Under the pieces are notes generated by a model. The model was given only the letters and a program-made list of their open reading frames with translations. It was not told where the DNA came from and made no database searches. DNA of 10,302 bases from CAINDZ01 sp964399195 (lineage in GTDB: Bacteria; Krumholzibacteriota; Krumholzibacteriia; LZORAL124-64-63). Every line of letters begins with the position of its first letter. The stretch's first letter is position 1. Below are positions 1-5,154 of this stretch, one piece after another. A program made the translations under genes and the position numbers. The stretch lies in the NCBI GenBank assembly GCA_964399195.1, contig CAYNPY010000109.1, positions 1-10,302 on the forward strand. The letters run 5' to 3'.

Positions 1-1
1 G

Positions 2-352
2 GGGGGGCGGGGCGAGGGCAGGTCCGGCGAGGGCGGGCCGGACGACGAGGTGACCCTGTCGCCCCTGACAGCCGACCAGGAGCCGCCGCCTGCTGAGTCC
101 GTCGCGTGGATCTGCTGCCTGGCCGGCGGCGTGCCCTGCCGCCCGTTCCTGCCCGCGGCCGCCGGCCGCGAGCCGGCGCTCCTGGTCGACGTGCGCTACG
201 GTTCGCAGCGGCCGGCCGAGGCGCCGCCGCTGGGATTCGCCTTCTGCGACGGGCTGCCGCTGCTCCTGATGCAGGGTGGCCTCTCCTTTGCCTGGTGGTT
301 CGGGCCACCGGTGCCGTGGACGGCGATGCACGCCGCGCTGCCGGGCGTCTGA
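2..352 (+). CDS. 3' end of an unrecognised gene (partial)
   Basis: This frame is open from the left edge of the window to a TGA at 350-352, so it is probably the C-terminal 116 codons of a gene that begins upstream. A GTG at 50 could act as a start but has no separate ribosome-binding site. The first part is a Gly/Glu/Asp-rich linker encoded by low-complexity DNA. The rest is Pro/Ala-rich and hydrophobic, with a Trp-Ile-Cys-Cys stretch, a further Cys pair region and a Trp-Trp near the end. I do not recognise a family and assign no function. It ends 43 bp before the proposed comF start and on the same strand. In DNA this GC-rich, other frames are also open here, so the reading frame itself is uncertain. 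Confidence 0.35.
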   Translation, partial: GGRGEGRSGEGGPDDEVTLSPLTADQEPPPAESVAWICCLAGGVPCRPFLPAAAGREPALLVDVRYGSQRPAEAPPLGFAFCDGLPLLLMQGGLSFAWWFGPPVPWTAMHAALPGV

Positions 353-395
353 ACCGCGGTCTTCCCTCCCGGAAGCGACGGTCGTCCTGGATCCC

Positions 396-1268
396 GTGTC
401 GTTCGGTTCACGGTTCGCGTCCCGTGCCCGGGCCGCGTTCGTCGCGCCTGCGGCGGCGCTGGTCGAAGTAATGCTGCCGGAGGAGTGCGCCGGCTGCGGC
501 GCGACGGCCGGCCACGCGGCCTGGGAACCGGCGGGTCCGCGCGTCCCGGGCCTCAGACCGTGGGACCGGCCGCACCTGTGCCGGGAGTGCGCCGGCGGCG
601 TGTTCGCCGAGCCGTGCCTTCGCGTGCTGGGCGCGGACGGCGAGGCGCCGCTGCCGGTCCTGGCCGCGGCGCCGACCTCCGCGCGCCTGACCCGCGTGGT
701 CGGCGCCTGGAAGTACCACGGCGTGCGCGGGCTGGCCTGGCCCTTCGCGCGCGCGCTGGCGGCCGCGGTGCGCGCGCACGCGGCCGGGCCCGCGGCCCTC
801 GGGGCGACCCTCGACGCGACCCTCGACGCAAACCTCGACACCGGAGCCGCTGCCCTGATCGCGGTCCCCCTGCACGCGCGGCGGCGTCGCGCCCGCGGCT
901 TCAATCAGGCGCAGGTGCTGGCGGACCTCGTGGGCGCGGACCTGGGTCTGCCGCCCGCGCGCGACGCGCTGGCCCGCCCGCGCGCCACGGCGCAGCAGGC
1001 CCGCCTGGCGGACGCGGCGGCCAGGCATCGCAACCTGGACGGGGCGTTCGCGGCGCGGCCGCCGGCGCCCGGACGCGGCCGCGCGCTGCTGGTGGACGAC
1101 CTGGTGACCGCCGGCGCCACGGCGCAGGCGGCCGCGGCGGCCCTGCGGCAGGCGGGCTGGGACGTCGCCGGCGTCCTGGCCCTCGGTGTGGCGCTGGCGC
1201 GGGCGGACGGCGGCGACGGGGGCGAGGGCGCCCACAGCGGCGACGACGGCGAACTGTTCCGGCCCTGA
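396..1268 (+). CDS. comF: ComF-family phosphoribosyltransferase-like protein
   Basis: The 290-residue product matches the ComF/GntX family. These proteins have an N-terminal zinc-binding region and a type I phosphoribosyltransferase domain, and are linked to DNA uptake in naturally competent bacteria, though many family members have no proven role. Visible landmarks are a CAGC (Cys31, Cys34) and a later CREC cysteine pair, the lysine-tyrosine-His-Gly segment after them, a VPLHARRRRARGFNQAQ block, an AQQARL...HRNL block, and the PRPP-loop LLVDDLVTAGAT with Asp234-Asp235. The GTG at 396 is preferred because it gives the short helix usually found before the LPxxCxxC motif. ATG at 471 is the alternative and starts right at that motif; neither has a strong ribosome-binding site. 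A 12-bp tandem repeat adds an ATLD/ANLD linker in the middle, and the C-terminus is an acidic Gly/Asp-rich tail. It lies 132 bp before pgk, which has its own promoter. Confidence 0.87.
   Translation: MSFGSRFASRARAAFVAPAAALVEVMLPEECAGCGATAGHAAWEPAGPRVPGLRPWDRPHLCRECAGGVFAEPCLRVLGADGEAPLPVLAAAPTSARLTRVVGAWKYHGVRGLAWPFARALAAAVRAHAAGPAALGATLDATLDANLDTGAAALIAVPLHARRRRARGFNQAQVLADLVGADLGLPPARDALARPRATAQQARLADAAARHRNLDGAFAARPPAPGRGRALLVDDLVTAGATAQAAAAALRQAGWDVAGVLALGVALARADGGDGGEGAHSGDDGELFRP
804..839 (+). repeat. Three 12-bp tandem units inside comF
   Basis: Units at 804-815 and 816-827 are identical (GCGACCCTCGAC). The third at 828-839 differs at two bases. They are in frame and encode Ala-Thr-Leu-Asp, Ala-Thr-Leu-Asp and Ala-Asn-Leu-Asp. 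The repeat lies in the linker between the lysine-tyrosine segment and the VPLH block, a place where length variation would be tolerated. Confidence 0.9.
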
Positions 1269-1316
1269 CGCCCGTGGTTCGGCGCGCGGACGGCCCGCGC
1301 CGGACCGCCGGTGTCG

Positions 1317-1345
1317 TTGACACCCCGGGGGCCGGTCCCTATCGT
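1317..1345 (+). promoter_or_regulatory. Predicted sigma70-type promoter of pgk
   Basis: A perfect -35 box TTGACA (1317-1322) is followed after 17 bp by TATCGT (1340-1345), four of six bases matching TATAAT. It would give a leader of about 50 nt before the pgk ATG. The -35 box lies inside a dyad GGTGTC-GTT-GACACC (1310-1324), which could be an operator. Predicted from sequence only. Confidence 0.6.
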
Positions 1346-1400
1346 GGACGCGGCCGCGCATGGCGGCCGCGCAGGCACCGGGCAACGGAGGGTGGAGGGC

Positions 1401-2600
1401 ATGAACAGGAAGCGCAGTCTCGAGGGGTTCGACGGCCGCGGGCAGAAGGTTCTGGTCCGGGTGGACTTCAACGTCCCGCTGGACAAGGACCGGAACATCA
1501 CCGACGACACGCGCATCCGGGAGACGCTGCCGACCATCGAGCGCCTCCTGGCGGGCGGGTCCGCCGTCATCCTCATGAGCCACCTCGGGCGCCCCAAGGG
1601 CAAGCCCGACCCGGCCGCCTCGCTGCGCCCGGTCGCCGACCGGCTGGCCGAGCTGCTGCCTTGCCGCGTGCGCTTCGCCACCGACACGGTGGGGCCGGAC
1701 GCCGTCGCCCAGGCCGGCGCTCTGGCCGCGGGCGAGGTGCTGCTGCTGGAGAACGTGCGCTTCAACCCGGGCGAGACCACGAACGACCCCGGCTTCTCCC
1801 GCGGACTGGCCGCCCTCGGGACCTGCTACGTGAATGACGCCTTCGGCTCCGCGCACCGCGCCCACGCGTCGACCGTGGGCGTGACGGCGCACTTCCCCCT
1901 CAACCGGGCCGGCCTGCTGATGGAGCGCGAGCTCGAGCACCTCGGCGCCCTGGTCCGCGACCCGGCCCGCCCGTACGTGGCGATCCTGGGCGGGGCCAAG
2001 GTCAGCGGCAAGGTCGACGTCATCCGCAACCTCCTGGGCAAGGTCGACACGCTGCTGCTGGGCGGCGGGATGATCTTCACGTTCTTCAAGGTGGCCGGCC
2101 TCGGCATCGGCTCGAGCCTCCTGGACGAGGAGAGCCTGGAGGTGGCCCGCGAGATCACGACCCTGGCGAAGTCGAGCTCCACGAAACTCGTGCTGCCGGA
2201 GGACTGCGTCGTGGCCGACGCCTTCGCCGACAGCGCGCAGCGCCGCACCGTCCTGGTCTCGGACATCCCGGACGGGTGGCAGGGGCTGGACATCGGGCCG
2301 AAGACCATCGCCCGCTACCGGGCGCTGATCGAGCCGGCCCGTTCGCTCTTCTGGAACGGGCCCATGGGCGTCTTCGAGCTGCCCTCCTTCGCGGCCGGCA
2401 CCCGGGCCGTGGGCGAGGCCGTGGCCGCGGCCAGCGACGCCGGCGCCCGCAGCGTGGTCGGCGGCGGCGACAGCGTCGCGGCTGTCAACCAGCTGGGTCT
2501 GGCCAGCCGGATCAGCCACATCTCGACCGGGGGCGGGGCATCGCTGGAATTCATGGCGGGCCTGGAACTGCCCGGCGTAGCGGCGCTTACGGACGCCTGA
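1401..2600 (+). CDS. pgk: Phosphoglycerate kinase
   Basis: The product is a cytoplasmic glycolytic enzyme that transfers phosphate between 1,3-bisphosphoglycerate and ADP. At 399 residues it has the normal length for bacterial Pgk. The family landmarks are present in order: VRVDFNVP near residues 19-26, SHLGRPKGK, LLENVRF, NDAFGSAHRAHAST, LGGAKVSGK, LLGGGMIFTF, FWNGPMGVFE, and the C-terminal nucleotide-binding VVGGGDSVAA and STGGGASLEF. The ATG at 1401 is chosen because GGAGGG (1387-1392) lies 8 bases upstream and a second GGAGGG directly before the start. The frame is open further upstream to 1311, but that stretch overlaps the predicted promoter. No gap or tpiA is adjacent, which is unusual because gap-pgk-tpiA-secG is a common order. 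It is followed after 126 bp by secG. Confidence 0.98.
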   Translation: MNRKRSLEGFDGRGQKVLVRVDFNVPLDKDRNITDDTRIRETLPTIERLLAGGSAVILMSHLGRPKGKPDPAASLRPVADRLAELLPCRVRFATDTVGPDAVAQAGALAAGEVLLLENVRFNPGETTNDPGFSRGLAALGTCYVNDAFGSAHRAHASTVGVTAHFPLNRAGLLMERELEHLGALVRDPARPYVAILGGAKVSGKVDVIRNLLGKVDTLLLGGGMIFTFFKVAGLGIGSSLLDEESLEVAREITTLAKSSSTKLVLPEDCVVADAFADSAQRRTVLVSDIPDGWQGLDIGPKTIARYRALIEPARSLFWNGPMGVFELPSFAAGTRAVGEAVAAASDAGARSVVGGGDSVAAVNQLGLASRISHISTGGGASLEFMAGLELPGVAALTDA

Positions 2601-2621
2601 ACGGCGCCCCCGGGGGCCAGC

Positions 2622-2642
2622 GGGCGGTTTGACAGGCCGCCC
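2622..2642. repeat. Inverted repeat surrounding the secG -35 box
   Basis: GGGCGG (2622-2627) and CCGCCC (2637-2642) form a perfect 6-bp dyad with the TTGACA of the secG promoter in its 9-base loop. It could be an operator, or a weak pgk transcript-end hairpin. It has no following T tract, so it is not a standard terminator. Confidence 0.5.
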
Positions 2643-2657
2643 ACCGTCTGTTACCAT
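2629..2657 (+). promoter_or_regulatory. Predicted sigma70-type promoter of secG and tRNA-Leu
   Basis: TTGACA (2629-2634) is separated by 17 bp from TACCAT (2652-2657). The same pair of hexamers with the same spacing occurs upstream of the EF-G-like gene at 6257-6285, which supports both. It would drive secG and, through the 18-nt gap after it, the tRNA. Confidence 0.6.
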
Positions 2658-2726
2658 ATGCCACGGCGGCGGGCCCACCGGCCCGCCGTATCCTTGACTT
2701 GCGGGCCCGTTCCGGAGCGTCTCGGC

Positions 2727-3143
2727 ATGCTGCACGTCCTGTTGACCATCATCCACATCCTGATCTGCCTGGTGCTGTGCGCGGTCGTCCTGCTGCAGTC
2801 AGGCAAGGGCGGCGGACTGGCCGGCGCCTTCGGCGGCGGCGGCGGCGCCCCCCAGCAGCTGCTCGGCTCGCGCGGGATGACTACCCTGCTGCACAAGGTC
2901 ACGATCTACTGCGCGGTGGGTTTCTTCGTGACGAGCTTCCTGCTGTTCATGACCGACAACAACGGCGGTCGCGGCAGCTCGGGCAGCGTCATCGGCGAAG
3001 CGGCGACGAAGGGGCAGATCGAAGTGCCCGTGCAGGGAAACCCGCTCGAGAGCCTGCCCGCGCCCGCGCAGACTCCGGCCGAAACGCCGGCGCAGCCGCA
3101 GCCGCAGCAGCCGCAGTCGCAGCCGCAGCCGCAGGGCAACTAA
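2727..3143 (+). CDS. secG: Preprotein translocase subunit SecG
   Basis: SecG is the small inner-membrane subunit of the SecYEG channel and assists SecA-driven export. The 138-residue product starts with a hydrophobic helix (about residues 2-22, LLTIIHILICLVLCAVVLLQ). It then has the family signature SGKGGGLAGAFGGGGG at about 24-39, followed by LLGSRG, HKVT and a second membrane helix at about 55-73. The C-terminal tail, from about residue 75, is Gly/Ser and then Pro/Gln-rich, ending in a run of Gln-Pro repeats. Such variable tails are usual in SecG. The ATG at 2727 is favoured by GGAG at 2714-2717 and by the hydrophobic helix beginning there. An upstream in-frame ATG at 2658 would start inside the promoter and add a basic stretch. 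tRNA-Leu follows after 18 bp. Confidence 0.95.
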   Translation: MLHVLLTIIHILICLVLCAVVLLQSGKGGGLAGAFGGGGGAPQQLLGSRGMTTLLHKVTIYCAVGFFVTSFLLFMTDNNGGRGSSGSVIGEAATKGQIEVPVQGNPLESLPAPAQTPAETPAQPQPQQPQSQPQPQGN

Positions 3144-3161
3144 GCGCGCGCCGATGGTCGC

Positions 3162-3247
3162 GCCCGGGTGGTGAAATTGGTAGACACGCCATCTTGAGGG
3201 GGTGGTGGCCACAAGCCGTGCGGGTTCGAGTCCCGCCCCGGGCACCA
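3162..3247 (+). tRNA. tRNA-Leu (anticodon GAG)
   Basis: The 86-nt sequence folds as a class II tRNA. The acceptor stem GCCCGGG (3162-3168) pairs with CCCGGGC (3237-3243), followed by A and an encoded CCA (3245-3247). The D region has the Leu-type AAATTGGTAGAC. The anticodon stem CCATC/GGTGG encloses loop TTGAGGG with GAG at 3196-3198. The long variable arm has a GGC-CACAA-GCC stem, and the T arm is GCGGG-TTCGAGT-CCCGC. It reads CUC and CUU codons. Its place directly after secG matches the secG-leuU order of Escherichia coli, where leuU is also the GAG isoacceptor. Confidence 0.97.
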
Positions 3248-3285
3248 AAAAAAGGAGACTGTCGCCGACAGTTTCCTTTTTTTTT
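3247..3285 (+). terminator. Intrinsic terminator after tRNA-Leu
   Basis: A 10-bp stem GGAGACTGTC / GACAGTTTCC (one G-T pair) with loop GCC is followed by nine T (3277-3285) and preceded by seven A. It is a textbook Rho-independent terminator for the secG-tRNA unit. The A/T symmetry means it could also work in the opposite direction. Confidence 0.92.
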
Positions 3286-3286
3286 G

Positions 3287-3316
3287 TTGACATGATTTTC
3301 GCCCGGTCGAAATATT
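3287..3316 (+). promoter_or_regulatory. Predicted promoter of the histone-like gene
   Basis: TTGACA (3287-3292), directly after the terminator, is followed after 18 bp by AATATT (3311-3316), four of six bases matching TATAAT. Transcription would start near 3323, giving a leader of about 140 nt. The leader includes a CTGACG/CGTCAG stem (3338-3343 with 3362-3367) and an AGGAGG (3372-3377) that has no start codon at a usable distance. Confidence 0.5.
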
Positions 3317-3460
3317 GGCCCTGCTTCAGCTGGCAGCCTGACGCCAGACGTTCGTGAAGCACGTCAGAGACAGGAGGTCTCACTCGGAAATCCACAGGGT
3401 GCGTGGTCCGGGTGGGCGAAGGACTCCAACGAAGTGAGGTCGGTAATGGAGGAGAGGACG

Positions 3461-3872
3461 ATGGTGGCTGCTGGCCCCAAGAAGGCGACGAAGAAGAAGG
3501 CCACGAAGAAGGCCACNNNNNNNNNNNNNNNNNNNNNNNNNNNNNNNNNNNNNNNNNNNNNNNNNNNNNNNNNNNNNNNNNNNNNNNNNNNNNNNNNNNN
3601 NNNNNNNNNNNNNNNNGAAGAAGGCCACGAAGAAGGCCACCAAGAAGGCCGCGAAGAAGAAGGCCACCAAGAAGGCGACCAAGAAGGCCGCCAAGAAGGT
3701 CGCCAAGAAGGTCGCGAAGAAGAAGACGACCAAGAAGGCCGCCACGAAGAAGAAGGCCACCAAGAAGGCCGCCAAGAAGGTCGCGAAGAAGGCGACCAAG
3801 AAGGCGACGAAGAAGGCGACCAAGAAGACGACCAAGAAGAAGGCGACGAAGAAGGCCGCCAAGAAGAAGTAA
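3461..3872 (+). CDS. Histone H1-like Lys/Ala/Thr-repeat protein (interrupted by assembly gap)
   Basis: The ends of the gene are visible, but the middle is a 100-N gap of unknown true length. The product begins MVAAGPKKATKKKATKKAT. After the gap it runs for 84 codons (from 3618) of nothing but Lys-Lys-(Ala/Thr/Val) blocks, to a TAA at 3870-3872. Such highly basic proteins resemble eukaryotic H1 tails, the tails of some bacterial HU proteins and AlgP-type proteins. They are expected to coat DNA without sequence specificity. The ATG at 3461 follows a strong GGAGGAGAGG; GTG at 3434 and ATG at 3446 are in-frame alternatives. The two halves are in different frames across the literal 100 N, which only shows that the gap size is a placeholder. 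A folded domain could be hidden in the gap. It has its own promoter and terminator. Confidence 0.8.
3517..3616. other. Assembly gap of 100 N
   Basis: Exactly 100 N is the usual placeholder for a scaffold gap of unknown size. It falls inside the AAGAAGGCC-type repeats of the histone-like gene, where short reads would collapse. The coding length across it cannot be known from this window. Confidence 0.97.
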
Positions 3873-3929
3873 CTCGGCCATCGTGGCCCGAGTCGCGAAA
3901 CCCGCCAGGCCCAGCCTGGCGGGTTCTCT
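3872..3929 (+). terminator. Double hairpin terminator of the histone-like gene
   Basis: The first hairpin at 3872-3893 has arms ACTCGG-CCA and TGG-C-CCGAGT with one bulge. The second at 3899-3925 has a perfect 12-bp stem (AACCCGCCAGGC / GCCTGGCGGGTT) with loop CCA. It is followed by CTCT and then directly by the left end of the insertion sequence. The poly-T tract is poor, and part of the original tail may have been replaced by the IS end. Confidence 0.7.
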
Positions 3930-3956
3930 GTTGTGCCGCCCAAATTGTGCCCGGCC
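3930..3956 (+). repeat. Left terminal inverted repeat of the IS
   Basis: It begins GTTGTGCCGCCCAAATTGTG and continues CCCGGCC. Compared with the reverse complement of the right end, only 3 of 27 bases differ (3939, 3941 and 3950). It contains TTGTGCC twice, 14 bp apart (3931 and 3945), as would suit a transposase gripping the end at two adjacent sites. Confidence 0.9.
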
Positions 3957-3978
3957 CGAATGATGCCATCAAGGCCGC

Positions 3979-5082
3979 ATGAACACCTCATCCGCCGCGT
4001 TCACGCCGCCTCATTGTCCTAACGACAAGTGTATTTTTCACAATGACTTGCGTCCTAATTGGCGTTACAAGCGCATGGGCTACCATTGGAGTCACTCGCA
4101 GCAGAAACGTATCTCCAGGTTCCTCTGCCTGTGCTGCCGTCGGTCCTTCAGCACCCAGACCTTTGCGACCACGTATTGGCTGAAGCGTCCCGACGTACTG
4201 CCCAAACTGCTGACGAAGACCGTCGGCGGCATGGCCAACCGACAGATCGCCAGGGATCTGAGGGTGGCACCGTCCACCGTTGATCGCCAGCTGGCACGGC
4301 TCGGACGCCACTGCCTGCTGTATCACACGCTGCAGATGAAGGATGCCCAGCCGGTGTCGCGCGTCGTCATCGACGGACTGGTTACCTTCGAGCACTCGCA
4401 GTATTGGCCGTTCCACCATCACCTGGCGGTCGAGGATGGGAGCGACCTGATCGCCTACTTCACCGACAGCGAGGTGCGCCGATCAGGCACCATGACTCCG
4501 GCCCAGAGGCGCAAGAGAGAGCGCCTTGAACAACAGTTTGGTCGCCCCGATCCCCGGGCGGTGCTCAAGGACGTCACTCACCTGTTGGAGGTGGTGGCCG
4601 GCGGCCAGGGCGAGTTGACGGTGTTGAGCGACGAGCACCGGGCCTACCGGCAGGCGATCAGCTGCCTCAGGTGCCGGGTGCGCCATCTCACGACTTCGAG
4701 CCGGGCGCGAAGGGATGCCAGCAACCGGCTCTTCCCGGTCAATCTGGCGGATCGGCTGATCCGCCACAGCAGCGCCAATCACAAGCGAGAGACCATCGCC
4801 TGGTCGAAGCGCCGGCAGGCGAGCGCGGAGCGACTGGCGGTGTTCGTGGTGTGGAGAAATTACATGAAAGGCAGGCAGGAGAAGGTGCGCGGGAGCCCGA
4901 CGCCGGCGCAGGCGCGGGGGCAATTGGCCCATCGTGTGGAAGTCGAGGAACTCCTGTCTCGGCGTCTTTTCATCAGCCAGGTGAACCTGCCGACGCGGTG
5001 GGGCGATTACTACTGGCGGCGGATACGAACTCGGGCCTTGGGGCCGAGGCAGAGAAGCCATGGTCTGAAATACGCGTCATGA
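3979..5082 (+). CDS. Transposase (zinc ribbon, HTH, DDE-like core)
   Basis: The intact 367-residue product should bind the IS ends and catalyse transposition. Near the N-terminus Cys13/Cys18 and the Cys50/Cys52/Cys53 group form a probable zinc ribbon, ending in RRSFSTQTF. A helix-turn-helix follows at about residues 80-111 (MANRQIARDLRVAPSTVDRQ). The catalytic core candidates are Asp132 (VVIDGL), Asp218 (TVLSDEHRAY), and Asp258 or Glu271 in the block LADRLIRH...NHKRETIAWSKRR. That block recalls the region around the IS1 catalytic Glu. The C-terminal 70 residues are basic. The ATG at 3979 lies 22 bp inside the left repeat and has only a weak ribosome-binding site. The stop is 39 bp from the right repeat. 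The call rests mainly on the flanking inverted repeats plus this layout; no assignment to a named IS family is claimed. Confidence 0.85.
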   Translation: MNTSSAAFTPPHCPNDKCIFHNDLRPNWRYKRMGYHWSHSQQKRISRFLCLCCRRSFSTQTFATTYWLKRPDVLPKLLTKTVGGMANRQIARDLRVAPSTVDRQLARLGRHCLLYHTLQMKDAQPVSRVVIDGLVTFEHSQYWPFHHHLAVEDGSDLIAYFTDSEVRRSGTMTPAQRRKRERLEQQFGRPDPRAVLKDVTHLLEVVAGGQGELTVLSDEHRAYRQAISCLRCRVRHLTTSSRARRDASNRLFPVNLADRLIRHSSANHKRETIAWSKRRQASAERLAVFVVWRNYMKGRQEKVRGSPTPAQARGQLAHRVEVEELLSRRLFISQVNLPTRWGDYYWRRIRTRALGPRQRSHGLKYAS

Positions 5083-5090
5083 CGGAATTG

Positions 5091-5125
5091 GCGAGAAAAC
5101 GGCCGCGCCGGAGATCGGCGCGGCC
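5091..5125 (-). terminator. Minus-strand intrinsic terminator inside the IS right end
   Basis: GGCCGCGCCG (5101-5110) and CGGCGCGGCC (5116-5125) form a perfect 10-bp stem with a 5-base loop. Read on the minus strand it is followed by GTTTTCTC, a short U-rich tract. That orientation would end transcripts from the outer-membrane gene that enter the IS. On the plus strand it is preceded by AAAA and lacks a T tract, so it is weaker for the transposase. Its outer arm overlaps four bases of the right inverted repeat. Confidence 0.65.
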
Positions 5126-5148
5126 GGACACAATTTCGACGGCACAAC
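5122..5148 (-). repeat. Right terminal inverted repeat of the IS
   Basis: Read on the minus strand it begins GTTGTGCCGTCGAAATTGTG and continues TCCGGCC, matching 24 of 27 bases of the left end. The next base pairs outward (5149 onward) no longer match the left flank, which fixes the element boundary within about one base. Confidence 0.9.
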
Positions 5149-5154
5149 CCAAGG

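Larger units (their letters stand above)
3930..5148 (+). mobile_element. Insertion sequence, 1219 bp, family not assigned
   Basis: The element is bounded by 27-bp terminal inverted repeats matching at 24 positions, and carries one intact transposase gene filling most of its length. Its GC content is visibly lower than its surroundings. I find no flush target-site duplication: the left flank ends GGGTTCTCT and the right flank starts CCAAGGTTA. The insertion lies 4 bp after the histone-gene terminator stem and 6 bp from the stop codon of the outer-membrane gene, so it disrupts no coding sequence. The domain plan recalls IS1 and ISL3 transposases, but the ends match neither family that I know, so the family is left open. 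Confidence 0.87.

Noticed and set aside
485..1837. Plus-strand Arg/Gly/Pro-rich frame crossing comF and pgk
   Set aside because: It overlaps both genes in another frame and has no recognisable domain.
2606..2617. GCCCCC-GGGGGC palindrome as pgk terminator
   Set aside because: It has no loop and no T tract, so it is not a credible intrinsic terminator.
408..2756. Very long minus-strand open frame (782 codons) opposite comF and pgk
   Set aside because: It lies antisense to two well-recognised genes, has a low-complexity Arg/Gly/Ala/His composition, and is the kind of open frame that high GC produces by chance.
3372..3377. AGGAGG in the histone-gene leader as a site for a small leader peptide
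   Set aside because: No ATG, GTG or TTG lies within the usual 4-13 bases downstream.
3474..3872. CRISPR-like or minisatellite array from the repeated AAGAAGGCC units
   Set aside because: The units are codon blocks of a Lys/Ala protein without unique spacers.
3364..3991. Minus-strand frames rich in Phe/Leu/Ser/Trp across the histone-like gene
   Set aside because: They are reverse translations of the AAG-AAG-GCC repeat and span the N gap, so they are artefacts.
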